A stretch of DNA of 64,000 bases, taken from a bacterium (GTDB lineage Bacteria; Hydrothermota; UBA3073; JACQXS01; JAQTXJ01). This document shows, in pieces, positions 7,990 through 16,330 of this stretch (position 1 is its first letter; each line of letters opens with the position of its first letter). The notes below the pieces were generated by a model, which was given only the letters and a program-made list of their open reading frames with translations, was not told the origin of the DNA and did not search any database. The stretch is from NCBI GenBank assembly GCA_028716385.1, contig JAQUPX010000003.1, positions 186,001 to 250,000 on the forward strand. The letters run 5' to 3'. The translations under genes were made by a program, and so were the position numbers.

Positions 7990-9546
7990 CTATTTCATTA
8001 ATACCATCTTCTTTGTTTCGGAGAAATTACCCGATTTTAACTGGTATAAATACATACCTGTCGGCACTAATTTACCATTTTTATCTTTTCCATTCCAGTT
8101 AATAGTATATGAACCTGAATTTTGCTCTTTATTTACAAGATTAGCTACTTCCTGCCCTGAGAGATTAAATATTTTGACTGTAATATGGCCTGTAGCCGGA
8201 ATAGAATATTTAATTTCCGTATTTCTTGTAAACGGGTTGGGAGAGCAACTAGATAAGCCATATATTGATATTGTGGGCTTGTTGCTTTCTTCTACGCCAA
8301 GCGTATCAATGTTAATATCATCAATATACAAACCTGTCCCTTTTCCACCATCATCATTATTATCCGTAAAAACGACCCATCTAAGTTTGATTGTTTGCCC
8401 TGCATATTGGCTAAGATCTAAATATATTCCACCATTTCCATAAAGGCCCATATTTCTCAATACCCATCCACTATCTGAACCTTCAGTAGCAAAATCATAA
8501 GCAAAATCATTCCATTTTATGCCCCCATCTGTAGAAACATTCATCCAGTAATAATCTTCCAATGTATCGTTAGCATTACCATCATAATCAGGCATATCGC
8601 ACCAAACGTAATAAGAAAGAATTGATTGCCCAGTATCCGGGATACTTATAGAAGGAGATAAAAGCACATGCATTGCGTTAGAATCCTGAACACAATGATA
8701 ACTGTGCGTGGAGCTATGAGAAAAACTATCTGTCAGCACCCATCTATCATCTATTAAATGGGTTCCGCTTGCATAAGAGAATCCTGTAGTATCTTCGCCG
8801 TCATTTATAAATACACCTGCGACATTAATACTATCTATTTGCCAACCAAACAAACCTACACTATCCACAGTACAAAGTCCAGGGTCTGAAGCGAACACCC
8901 AACGAATCATAACAGTATCATTAGCATAAGAAGAAAGAGCAAAACTTACATCTTTCCAGCCATTTGACGAACCACCCCAACCCGGAACATTGGATCCCTC
9001 TCCATGTGCACCACCAAAACTATACATACTTGTAGAATTATAAGCAGGAGTTGGATTTGTCAATACTATCCATGTAGCTCCATTATCTATTGAAATACGA
9101 ACATTACAGCCATCCCACCCATTATATGGTGCTGTTGCACCTGTTATACCTTCTACATGCCTATTCATCTTAAATCTAAGAGTAAGACCTGTATCCGGCA
9201 ATATTATTTTCGGTGAAGTTAATGCTTGATACCAGAAATTATCATATCCTTTTATAGAAGGAGTACCTCCCATCCACCAAGACTTTCCAGTCCCACCATA
9301 AGCCTGAAAAGTATCCGTATGCCATGTTGTAGGTACAAGATCCCCGATAAAACCTGTTTTCCAACCTGCTGCCCCGCTTTCAAAGTCTTCCGAAAAAGCA
9401 CTAAAAGGTATTGGGGTTGATGAGCATGCAGTATAATTATAATTCGTGGTTTTAATTGCTGTCTTTTGTAATCCCAACTCTGATTGTTTTGCAAATACAC
9501 TTACTCCAAAAATCAACACAATTAAAGAAATAAAACATTTTCTCAT
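7990..9546 (-). CDS. Secreted protein with two jelly-roll (MAM-like) domains and T9SS sorting domain
   Basis: 518 residues. A Sec signal peptide (ends GVSVFA) is followed by two homologous beta-rich domains of about 180 residues each. Shared marks are EDFESGAAGW at the start of the first, WQIDSINV and YIDDINI at the ends, and NGATW / GGIKW in the middle; these resemble the MAM or immune-inhibitor-A type jelly roll. The last 80 residues are a T9SS type A sorting domain: SCSPNPFTRNTEIKYSIP, then VKIFNLSGQEV, GSYTINWNG and PTGMYLYQL, ending KKMVLMK. It has a strong AGGAGGAG site, a leader of nearly 90 nt from a TTGACA-type promoter (9663-9658), and its own terminator. No catalytic motif was recognised; likely a cell-surface adhesive or binding protein. 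Confidence 0.85.
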   Translation of the reverse strand: MRKCFISLIVLIFGVSVFAKQSELGLQKTAIKTTNYNYTACSSTPIPFSAFSEDFESGAAGWKTGFIGDLVPTTWHTDTFQAYGGTGKSWWMGGTPSIKGYDNFWYQALTSPKIILPDTGLTLRFKMNRHVEGITGATAPYNGWDGCNVRISIDNGATWIVLTNPTPAYNSTSMYSFGGAHGEGSNVPGWGGSSNGWKDVSFALSSYANDTVMIRWVFASDPGLCTVDSVGLFGWQIDSINVAGVFINDGEDTTGFSYASGTHLIDDRWVLTDSFSHSSTHSYHCVQDSNAMHVLLSPSISIPDTGQSILSYYVWCDMPDYDGNANDTLEDYYWMNVSTDGGIKWNDFAYDFATEGSDSGWVLRNMGLYGNGGIYLDLSQYAGQTIKLRWVVFTDNNDDGGKGTGLYIDDINIDTLGVEESNKPTISIYGLSSCSPNPFTRNTEIKYSIPATGHITVKIFNLSGQEVANLVNKEQNSGSYTINWNGKDKNGKLVPTGMYLYQLKSGNFSETKKMVLMK

Positions 9547-9676
9547 TTTCTCCTCCTAAAAAAATCTACTTTTTCAATATTTACCCAAAAACCGATTTTA
9601 TCTTCTTATATCACCCCCTTAAATTACAATATACATTTTTATCTGCCATATTGACTTTGTCAAATCTTTTTAAATC

Positions 9677-10144
9677 CTATCTATTATAGGTATTTTTTAT
9701 AAATAAATAGTTTTTAAATATGTAAAATATAATTATTCCCACTATTGTAGTATATATTGCTTCAGGTAAAATATATGTCATTATAAGTTGAAATGATAAT
9801 TCTTTTTGCAATATAAATATAATTACATTTTTTATTACGGAACTACTAATAATTAGTATACCCCACAATAAAGGGGCATCCCGATAAATTCTACCGGATA
9901 ATTCCTTAGCACCATAACCAATCAAAGAAAGCATTAACGCATTGCATCCCAGTGAAAAATTATAAAGGTCTAAACAAATACCCATTCCAAATCCTATCCA
10001 CATTCCCACTTCACCATAAAACAATGCAATATAAAGAATAATAATCAAAACAATATCCGGCGTAATGTGGAATATAGCAATATTATTAACTATAGTAATT
10101 TGTAATATAAAAAACAAAAAAGCGAATAAAGTTAATTTTATCAT
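9677..10144 (-). CDS. mreD: Rod shape-determining protein MreD
   Basis: 155 residues, almost entirely hydrophobic with about five predicted membrane helices. It has family-like features such as HITPDIVLIIILYIALFYG near the N-terminus and FSLGCNALMLSLIGYGAKEL in the middle. MreD is an inner-membrane component of the rod (elongasome) complex. The call rests on membrane topology, length and its place directly after mreC; MreD sequences are poorly conserved. Confidence 0.85.
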   Translation of the reverse strand: MIKLTLFAFLFFILQITIVNNIAIFHITPDIVLIIILYIALFYGEVGMWIGFGMGICLDLYNFSLGCNALMLSLIGYGAKELSGRIYRDAPLLWGILIISSSVIKNVIIFILQKELSFQLIMTYILPEAIYTTIVGIIIFYIFKNYLFIKNTYNR

Positions 10145-10160
10145 TCTGGTTTGCCAATGA

Positions 10161-11108
10161 CTATTCTATTTGTTCTTCATATTCTTGACTAACACTGCTA
10201 TCTGTATTATCTAAAGACCTTTTATCACTGTTCTCCGGCTTATTATATATACTATCCGGAGATTTATTATACATACTGTCCGATACTGTCCTTACAACTT
10301 TCCAACCTAAAGTATTAACTAACAAAGAATCATCGGAAACATTTGCAGTCAAAGCTGTTTCTTTCAGAACAAAAACATTAGTAACTTTAGCAAATTTACA
10401 TGCAGGTTCTAATGTGATATAATAAAAGAGCTTACTTGGATCTGTAGTTACTTCTTTAATTTTTCCTATATTTAACCCTTTTGGGAATATACTACCGAGA
10501 CCGGAAGTAATAATTTCATCGCCTGTTTGCACGTCAAAATTCACCGGCACATGTTCCATTATACAACCTATTCCCTTTTCCCACCTTACAATTCCCTGGA
10601 CTCCACTTCTTATATCCATTCCACTTACCCGGAAATTAAAGTTAAACAAAGTTTGAACCAATGCTTTATTGGATTGAACTTCTACAATTTTACCATAGAT
10701 ACCATCTTCGGTTATAACAGATAATCCGATCTTCACTCCATCCGTAATACCTTTATTGATTCCACAAACTTCAGATATAGGGTCTAACTCTCTATTTATT
10801 ATATTTGCTGGGATTACTAGATATGGGATTTGCTGACTAAAATCAAGAAGTTTTCTCAATTGAGCATTTTCAGATTTATAACTATTAAGAATTTGATTTT
10901 CTGTTGATAACTCAACTACTTTTTGTTTGAGGATTTTATTTTCTTGTCTTATTCTGAAGGTATTAAAAAAAAAAGCTGTATATGACTCCATTGGAGCAAA
11001 AATACCACTTAATTTTAATTGTAATCGTATCCCATTTTCAGTTCTTCCCGTTATAATTAAGATTATAGAAACAAAAGTTACTATAATTAAACCAACCCTA
11101 TTTTTCAT
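10161..11108 (-). CDS. mreC: Rod shape-determining protein MreC
   Basis: 315 residues. An N-terminal membrane helix (VGLIIVTFVSIILIITG) is followed by a coiled coil (about residues 50-90) and the double beta-barrel MreC domain, with VIPANIINRELDPI, NKGITDGVKIG and TGDEIITSGLGSIFPKGLNI, the last a strong MreC signature. The C-terminal 55 residues are a low-complexity Ser/Asp/Asn tail not expected to be structured. MreC is the periplasmic scaffold that links MreB to cell-wall synthases. It lies 31 bases downstream of mreB. Confidence 0.95.
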   Translation of the reverse strand: MKNRVGLIIVTFVSIILIITGRTENGIRLQLKLSGIFAPMESYTAFFFNTFRIRQENKILKQKVVELSTENQILNSYKSENAQLRKLLDFSQQIPYLVIPANIINRELDPISEVCGINKGITDGVKIGLSVITEDGIYGKIVEVQSNKALVQTLFNFNFRVSGMDIRSGVQGIVRWEKGIGCIMEHVPVNFDVQTGDEIITSGLGSIFPKGLNIGKIKEVTTDPSKLFYYITLEPACKFAKVTNVFVLKETALTANVSDDSLLVNTLGWKVVRTVSDSMYNKSPDSIYNKPENSDKRSLDNTDSSVSQEYEEQIE

Positions 11109-11139
11109 TTTTTTATGGAATTTTGTTTTTACTTAAATA

Positions 11140-12150
11140 TTACACTAAGATGTCCCTATATTTCTCAAATTTTTCCAGCACTTTCCCTGTCCCTTTAACG
11201 ACACATTCAATCGGGTTATCTACGGTTTTTACTATAAGCCCGGTTTCTTTGGAAATAAGTCCACCCAAGCCATTTAGTAATGACCCACCTCCAGTTAATG
11301 TAATTCCCTGTTCTATAATATCGGAAGAAAGTTCCGGTGGTGTTTTTTCCAATGCTAATTTAATCGCCCTGATAATTTCAGTGATTGGTGATTGCAATGC
11401 TTCACGAATTTCTTTAGAATTAATCTTAATCGCTTTTGGTAATCCACCAATGGCATCTCTTCCCCTAACTTCCATACTTTTTTCTTCTTTTGATAATGCG
11501 GCAGAACCTATTTCTATCTTTATAGCTTCCCCCGTAGATTCTCCTATCAACAAATTATATTTCTTTTTTAAATGGTCTACTACGGCAAGATTCATTTCAT
11601 CCCCTGCTACTCTTATCGATTCATTACATACAATGTTCGAGAGAGCAATTACAGCTATTTCTGTAGTTCCGCCCCCTATATCAATTATCATGTTACCAAA
11701 TGAGGAATCAATCTCCAACCCGGCACCTATAGCAGATGCAATGGGTTCTAGAATCAACCAAGCTTCAGATGCGCCTGCATGTTCTACCGAATCTCGTACT
11801 GCCCGTCTTTCAACGTCAGTCGTCCCGGAGGGAACGGCAACAATCACTCGAGGTTTAGCAAAAAGACCACTTACTTTAACTCTCATAATGAATTGTTTCA
11901 AAAGTTCTTCTACTGCTTCAAAATTAGCAATTACTCCATCCCTCATAGGTCTTATGGCTCTTATAGTATCAGGTGTTCTACCAAGCATTTGTTTGGCTTC
12001 TTTTCCAACTGCAATAACATGTTTTGATTTTACGTCAAAAGCTACTACCGTAGGTTCATTAAGAACTATTCCTTTACCGGGAATAAATACCAATGTGGTA
12101 GCAGTCCCTAAATCTATACCTAATCCTCTACTTGCAAATCTATCAAACAT
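11140..12150 (-). CDS. mreB: Rod shape-determining protein MreB (bacterial actin)
   Basis: 336 residues, full length. Actin-type phosphate 1 motif GIDLGTATTLVF, phosphate 2 IDIGGGTTEIAVI and adenosine motif ITLTGGGSLLNGL are intact, as is the MreB signature RIAGDEM-like VRVAGDEMN. It forms membrane-bound filaments that direct lateral cell-wall synthesis. An AGGA site lies six bases before the ATG. The 67-nt gap upstream holds two hairpins. It is cotranscribed with, or downstream of, the ribosomal-protein/queG-like genes. Confidence 0.98.
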   Translation of the reverse strand: MFDRFASRGLGIDLGTATTLVFIPGKGIVLNEPTVVAFDVKSKHVIAVGKEAKQMLGRTPDTIRAIRPMRDGVIANFEAVEELLKQFIMRVKVSGLFAKPRVIVAVPSGTTDVERRAVRDSVEHAGASEAWLILEPIASAIGAGLEIDSSFGNMIIDIGGGTTEIAVIALSNIVCNESIRVAGDEMNLAVVDHLKKKYNLLIGESTGEAIKIEIGSAALSKEEKSMEVRGRDAIGGLPKAIKINSKEIREALQSPITEIIRAIKLALEKTPPELSSDIIEQGITLTGGGSLLNGLGGLISKETGLIVKTVDNPIECVVKGTGKVLEKFEKYRDILV

Positions 12151-12161
12151 AATTATTCCTC

Positions 12162-12209
12162 TAACAAACTCTTAGCTTGCTTAGAGTTTGTTATCCAGCT
12201 CTGCTGGAT
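12162..12209. other. Tandem hairpins in the mreB leader
   Basis: AACAAACTCT pairs with AGAGTTTGTT (about 12163-12192) across a 10-nt loop, and ATCCAGC pairs with GCTGGAT (12193-12209) across 3 nt. On the minus strand the smaller hairpin comes first and the larger ends just before the mreB AGGA ribosome site. No T-run follows, so a translation-modulating or RNA-processing element fits better than a terminator. Confidence 0.5.
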
Positions 12210-12217
12210 TAGAACCC

Positions 12218-12892
12218 TTAACCTGGAACACAAGCTTTAATACATATACCACATATACCAACTCCAATTCCTTTAATACGAGTAAATTCTTTTATTTTCT
12301 CCATACATTTTTTCTTATCATATCCTTTTTCACTAATTGCACCCGCAGGACAAGCTTCTATACATTTTCTACAATCTCCACAATTCCCATCCGAAGGGCT
12401 ATCTATTTCTAATTGCATATCAGTTAAAACAGTCGCATATCTTACCTGTGCCCCATATTTTGAATTTACAAGTGTCCCGGAACGCCCAATCCATCCCATT
12501 CCACATTTTTGTCCAATAAGTATATGAGATAAATGTCCGGTTTGTTTTTCCCAATCAACTATCTGTGAGGCAGGAATGGCAACAGCAATTCTTCCTTCGT
12601 TTTGAATCGCGCTTGCAATTTTTTCCACAGCTTGGTCAAGTAACCAATTTATACTCTTATAATGATGTTTATAAAGCAAACTTGGAGCATCTTTTATAGT
12701 TGCAAGGACCCCACTAGATAATTTATACCCTACAGAAATAGCATACGAAAGAGATGACAAATTTTCTTTTATCTCCTGATGGAATAAATCTTTCAGTTCT
12801 TCAATTTTACAGACACCAAAAAGTGTAATTCCTTCTTTTTCAGCAATTTCTTTTAGAAATAGGTTGTAATTTTTCAACCTACCCGTCCTCAA
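12218..12892 (-). CDS. Epoxyqueuosine-reductase-like double [4Fe-4S] protein
   Basis: 224 residues from TTG 12892; TTG 12877, which has GAGG about nine bases upstream, is an alternative start. The C-terminal half carries a two-cluster ferredoxin domain: C171, C174, C177, C181 (CGDCRKCIEACPAGAI) and C196, C214, C217, C221 (CGICIKAC). Upstream is KCGMGWIGRSGTLVNSKYG, which matches the GWIGK-type segment of QueG. QueG is about 350 residues with a cobalamin domain and a C-terminal HEAT region; this protein is shorter and stops right after the last cysteine, so it belongs to the short QueG-like family whose substrate is unknown. It follows rpmD by five bases. Confidence 0.75.
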   Translation of the reverse strand: MRTGRLKNYNLFLKEIAEKEGITLFGVCKIEELKDLFHQEIKENLSSLSYAISVGYKLSSGVLATIKDAPSLLYKHHYKSINWLLDQAVEKIASAIQNEGRIAVAIPASQIVDWEKQTGHLSHILIGQKCGMGWIGRSGTLVNSKYGAQVRYATVLTDMQLEIDSPSDGNCGDCRKCIEACPAGAISEKGYDKKKCMEKIKEFTRIKGIGVGICGICIKACVPG

Positions 12893-12897
12893 TTAGT

Positions 12898-13089
12898 TCA
12901 TTTGACTAATTCCACGCTTACTAATTCTTTTACGTGATTTACCATACCTTCAATTTCAGGAGTAAGTTTATGAATCACTGAATGTCTTATTCGTCTCAAT
13001 CCAAGGGCTTTAACTGTTCCCTTTTTTCGTTTAGTGCTACCTATTACACTTTTTATCTGAGTAATTTTTATATTTATTGTTTTTTCCAT
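12898..13089 (-). CDS. rpmD: Large ribosomal subunit protein uL30
   Basis: 63 residues, complete bacterial L30: INIKITQIKSVIGSTKRKK and GLRRIRHSVIHK are family signatures. It overlaps rpsE by 16 bases. In the usual spc operon rplO and secY follow; here a queG-like gene and mreB follow instead. Confidence 0.96.
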   Translation of the reverse strand: MEKTINIKITQIKSVIGSTKRKKGTVKALGLRRIRHSVIHKLTPEIEGMVNHVKELVSVELVK

Positions 13090-13568
13090 ATTCCCCTTAA
13101 AGTAGCTACTTCTTCAGAAGTTCTTAATTTTAAAAGCGCATCAATGGTAGCTTTGGCAAGATTTACTGAATTATGTGAGCCGAATGCTTTCGTAAGAACA
13201 TTTCTTATCCCACCTAATTCAAGTATAGCTCGAGCAGAACCACATGCAATAATACCGGTCCCGGGTGAAGCAGGTCTCATAAAAATTTTAGAAGCTCCAC
13301 ATTTTCCATAGACGCTATGTGGAATAGTGCCTTCCCGTTGTTTGACTTCTATCATATTTTTTTCGCCTCTAATTTCAGCTTTATTAACTGCACTTGCTAC
13401 CTCTTGAGCTTTTCCAAGTCCAACGCCAACACGAGATTGACAATCTCCAACCGCACAGCAAGACTGAAATCTAAGTCTTTTCCCACCTTTTGTAGTTTTT
13501 GTAACTCTTTTTATGCTTATTGTACGTTTTTCTAATCCTGAAGTATCATTATTCCTTGTATCTTTCAT
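13074..13568 (-). CDS. rpsE: Small ribosomal subunit protein uS5
   Basis: 164 residues. The double-stranded-RNA-binding domain contains KGGKRLRFQ, CQSRVGVGLGKAQEV and EIRGEKNMIEV; the C-terminal domain contains RPASPGTGIIACGSARA and NVLTKAFGSHNSVNLAKAT, all classical S5. The loop residues CCAVGDCQSR replace the more common VVVGDGNG-R pattern and bring in three cysteines. A GGGAG ribosome site lies seven bases before the ATG. Confidence 0.97.
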   Translation of the reverse strand: MKDTRNNDTSGLEKRTISIKRVTKTTKGGKRLRFQSCCAVGDCQSRVGVGLGKAQEVASAVNKAEIRGEKNMIEVKQREGTIPHSVYGKCGASKIFMRPASPGTGIIACGSARAILELGGIRNVLTKAFGSHNSVNLAKATIDALLKLRTSEEVATLRGIWKKQ

Positions 13569-13578
13569 ATTTCTCCCA

Positions 13579-13953
13579 CTAAAATTCTAATCCACCTTCT
13601 CTTGCGCCTACGGCAAATTCACTTATTCTACCATGAAATTGATACCCACCTCTGTCAAAAACAACTTTTTTAATTCCTTTAGAAAGTGCAAGTTGAGCAA
13701 TAAGTTTACCACACTCTTTACTTTTAATCTTTTTAGTTCCTTCTTTTAAAACCGCAGAGCTTATATAAGCCAACGTATGTCCTGCAGTATCATCTATTAT
13801 TTGCCCATAAATATATTTTGAGCTTCTATAAACTGACAATCTTGGGCGTTCCGGCGTGCCCACTAGTTTATATCTTAATCTTTTATGTCTACGATTTCGT
13901 GCTTCCATAAGCTCCTGAACCTGCTGCTTTCTTTCCGGGCTTTTTCCGAACAT
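13579..13953 (-). CDS. rplR: Large ribosomal subunit protein uL18
   Basis: 124 residues from ATG 13953, which has GAGGG five bases upstream. An internal ATG at 13908 would give 109 residues and has AGGAG only three bases away. Core L18 motifs: [38 protein letters not shown] and the terminal AREGGLEF. Binds 5S rRNA. With the upstream start, its first 65 bases overlap the end of rplF in another frame, unusual for a ribosomal operon. Confidence 0.95.
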   Translation of the reverse strand: MFGKSPERKQQVQELMEARNRRHKRLRYKLVGTPERPRLSVYRSSKYIYGQIIDDTAGHTLAYISSAVLKEGTKKIKSKECGKLIAQLALSKGIKKVVFDRGGYQFHGRISEFAVGAREGGLEF

Positions 13954-14455
13954 ATTCGCCCTCGTAAATTATACCCTGACCTTTATAATGATCAGGTGGT
14001 TTATACGCTTTTATAGTTGCTGCTATATTACCTACTAATTCCTTATCTATACCGGTAATAATAATCTTCTGTGGGTCAGGGACAGTTATTTTTATACCTT
14101 CAGTAGGTATATATTCAATAGGATTAGCAAATCCCATCTGTAAAACTAATTTTTCTCCATCCATTTTTGCACGATACCCCTGTCCAACAATTACCAATGC
14201 TTTTTGATACCCCTTACTTACCCCTATGAACATATTATTAAGAAGAGCTCGCGTAGTCCCAAAAATAGGTTCATAAAGTTTATTTTTTTCAATTAAACTA
14301 AGTTTTACATAATTATTTTCTATATTTACTTTTATACTTGATGGCACATTGTATTCAAATTTCCCTTTACTGCCTTCAATTTTCATTTTATTACTATCCA
14401 TCTGAACTTTTACGCTCTCTGGAATTAAAATTGGAAGTTTACCTATTCTTGACAT
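13889..14455 (-). CDS. rplF: Large ribosomal subunit protein uL6
   Basis: 188 residues from ATG 14455 (MSRIGKLPI, the standard L6 start); an in-frame start 36 bases upstream would lie inside rpsH and is not used. Motifs [29 protein letters not shown] and VRKKPGKK are canonical. After RKKPGKK, where most L6 proteins end, there are about a dozen extra residues read through the start of rplR. No clear Shine-Dalgarno precedes it. Confidence 0.96.
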   Translation of the reverse strand: MSRIGKLPILIPESVKVQMDSNKMKIEGSKGKFEYNVPSSIKVNIENNYVKLSLIEKNKLYEPIFGTTRALLNNMFIGVSKGYQKALVIVGQGYRAKMDGEKLVLQMGFANPIEYIPTEGIKITVPDPQKIIITGIDKELVGNIAATIKAYKPPDHYKGQGIIYEGEYVRKKPGKKAAGSGAYGSTKS

Positions 14456-14462
14456 TTTTATA

Positions 14463-14849
14463 TTACCAAATATAAGCCAGAACTTCGCCACCGATTTTCA
14501 AGTTTTTAGCTTCGCGAGAAGATAATATTCCTCGTGATGTAGAAAGTATTGCAATCCCTAACCCATCCCTTACACGAGGCAACTTTTCGGCCGAACTATA
14601 CATCCTGCACCCTGGTTTGCTTACTCTTTTTATTTCTTGAATAACAGGGACATTCTTAAGATATATATGTATAAAATTTTTAGGTTTTGACGCTTCAAAA
14701 TTATAATCCTTTATATACCCTTCCCTTTTAAGAACATCTGCAACACCGAGTTTCATTATTGAAGAAGGCATAATTACCTCGCTCTGCTTTGCATTAATAG
14801 CATTTCTTATGCGAGTTAACATATCGCCAATCGGATCAGTCATTCCCAT
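14463..14849 (-). CDS. rpsH: Small ribosomal subunit protein uS8
   Basis: 128 residues from ATG 14849 (MGMTDPIGDMLTRIRNA); the ATG two codons later (14843) is equally possible. S8 hallmarks: DPIGDMLTRIRNA, RVSKPGCRMYSSAEKLPRV and GLGIAILSTSRGI, ending EVLAYIW. It is the first gene of this transcript: a TTGACA/TACCCT promoter ends ten bases before the ATG and no Shine-Dalgarno is present. In most bacteria rplN-rplX-rplE-rpsN precede rpsH; none is here. Confidence 0.96.
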   Translation of the reverse strand: MGMTDPIGDMLTRIRNAINAKQSEVIMPSSIMKLGVADVLKREGYIKDYNFEASKPKNFIHIYLKNVPVIQEIKRVSKPGCRMYSSAEKLPRVRDGLGIAILSTSRGILSSREAKNLKIGGEVLAYIW

Positions 14850-14859
14850 ATAGTCTGTG

Positions 14860-14888
14860 AGGGTAAATAATAAATCAATATTTGTCAA
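14860..14888 (-). promoter_or_regulatory. Promoter of rpsH-rplF-rplR-rpsE-rpmD (leaderless type)
   Basis: TTGACA at 14888-14883, 17-nt spacer, TACCCT at 14865-14860 on the minus strand; the rpsH ATG (14849) starts ten bases later. The perfect -35 with a weak -10 is the same arrangement as before rplM and rplC. Confidence 0.6.
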
Positions 14889-15893
14889 CAAGTTTTTTAT
14901 TTTTGTGACTACTATTTCAAAATGTTACCCTTATATTATATTAGATAAAATGTTAATTTTTTGTTAAAGTAGGTAAATAAAACGCACTCTTCCGTTTTTA
15001 CTCGACAAGTCATTCCTATAAAAAATTAGTACAATTATATCTGCCTAAGTCCGCCCAAATAATTTTTTCATAACACTCCCTGCCAGCTTAACGCAAACAG
15101 TAAAGCCTATTGCGTATATGTTTCGGTTGCTAGCACTCTTTTTAACCTACCAACAAGCTTATTGCTATTGACAATAGTTAATAATTATTTTGTATAAAAA
15201 TAATATTTTCGAAAGCATCCTGTAAAACAATCGTTTTTTTTATTATTTGTTATTATATTAGATATTTCCAGAAATTCTTATTAAATAGACATATCTCGGG
15301 AATTTATTCTCCTTGCCATCACCATGATAAAAAAAGATGATGAAAAATAAATGAGGAGATATGACTTACTATATCCGCATAAATTCTTATTGGACTGCCT
15401 TACGAAAAAACTTTTATAGGATTATTGGATAATAAATTAGATAATTCAAGATTTGAAATATAAATGCAGGGGCGCGAAGTTATTCACATTAAGTTATATT
15501 ACTTTTTGTTTTACTTAAAAAATAATATTTATTTTAATTAGAAGTAGAAGAATACTTAAAATAACAAAAAACTTAGAACTTACTTAATAGAAGATACTTA
15601 TCATAGAAAAAGTAAACTTCCAAATTTAATGATGATATATATATTATAGAAGAGATAAAGAGAAGAGAAGAGATGATATATACATTATGATATATATATC
15701 TTTATTCAATTTTAATTTATTATAGATATCTCGTATCTCGGATATTAAGGATGAAGTTATTTACAATAAACTTGTACCCCCTGCTTTTTCAATTAACAAG
15801 GATGGATTCTTTTTAAAAAAAATTTAGTCTGCGGATTTGCAAGACTTAACCTATTTAACCTATAAATGGTTATATTATCGGGGTAGATGAACT
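14889..15893. other. One-kilobase AT-rich region without a supported gene
   Basis: Six-frame reading shows only short frames with no recognisable product. The core, about 15490-15760, is almost pure A/T with purine runs and repeated GATGATATATA units (15632, 15693). A 9-mer TTATTCACA (15480-15488) fits the DnaA-box consensus TTATNCACA, and TTATTTACA (15757-15765) differs from it by one base; the two flank the AT core. A plus-strand TTGACA (15168-15173) might be the old promoter of the decayed gene at 15894-16242. Candidate origin-like or decay region; undecided. Confidence 0.4.
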
Positions 15894-16242
15894 TATGACA
15901 AAACAATTTTTGACAAATGGGGTGCAAAAGGGTTAAAATTAGGAGAAGAAAATATGGATAAACTTTAATATCGTTGTTTATCCCTGCCCCGAACAAATAC
16001 TTAATGACAGTTTGAAATCCATACAGGTCGCATTCTGGGAAACATTTTCTCTAAAAAGAAATCTTGATTTTATAAATTTCTTTCCCACCTTTATTAACGA
16101 TACTAATCATACGGCAACTATTGATAAATATTTTATAAAAGTAGATACCCATTGGAACGAAAGTGGCAGCAAATTAATAGCCGACACATTGCTTGTAAAA
16201 ATAACTGATACCCCTAGATTCAAGAATGTTAATAACTTTTAG
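15894..16242 (+). pseudogene. Remnant of an SGNH/GDSL-type acyl hydrolase-like gene
   Basis: Two frames join into one recognisable C-terminal half. Frame one (15894-15968) reads YDKTIFDKWGAKGLKLG and ends in a stop at 15966-15968. A +1 shift near 15958 continues with NFNIVVYPCPEQI, SIQVAFWETFSL, FINFFPTFIN and finally YFIKVDTHWNESGSKLIAD. The D-x-H-W-N-x-x-G motif near the end is the Asp/His part of the catalytic site in SGNH/AlgX-like hydrolases, often linked to surface polysaccharide acylation. The nucleophile-bearing N-terminal half is not recognisable upstream. A sequencing or assembly error cannot be excluded for the frameshift, but the missing N-terminus argues for real decay. Confidence 0.6.
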
Positions 16243-16291
16243 TATCTCCTCTCCACTATTTCGAAACATTTTGGCATTTAGATAAAAAGTC

Positions 16292-16320
16292 TTGACAAAA
16301 AGAGTTTATTTATTTATGTT
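16292..16320 (+). promoter_or_regulatory. Promoter of rplM-rpsI-rpsB-tsf-pth (leaderless type)
   Basis: TTGACA (16292-16297), 17-nt spacer, TATGTT (16315-16320); the rplM ATG (16331) begins ten bases later with no Shine-Dalgarno between. Confidence 0.65.
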
Positions 16321-16330
16321 AGCTTCCATT

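Noticed and set aside
11123-12175. Long plus-strand frame opposite mreB
   Set aside because: Exact antisense shadow of the highly conserved mreB gene; no ribosome site and no family resemblance.
15632-15705. CRISPR-like repeats (GATGATATATA units)
   Set aside because: Low-complexity A/T repeats without regular spacers; no cas gene nearby.
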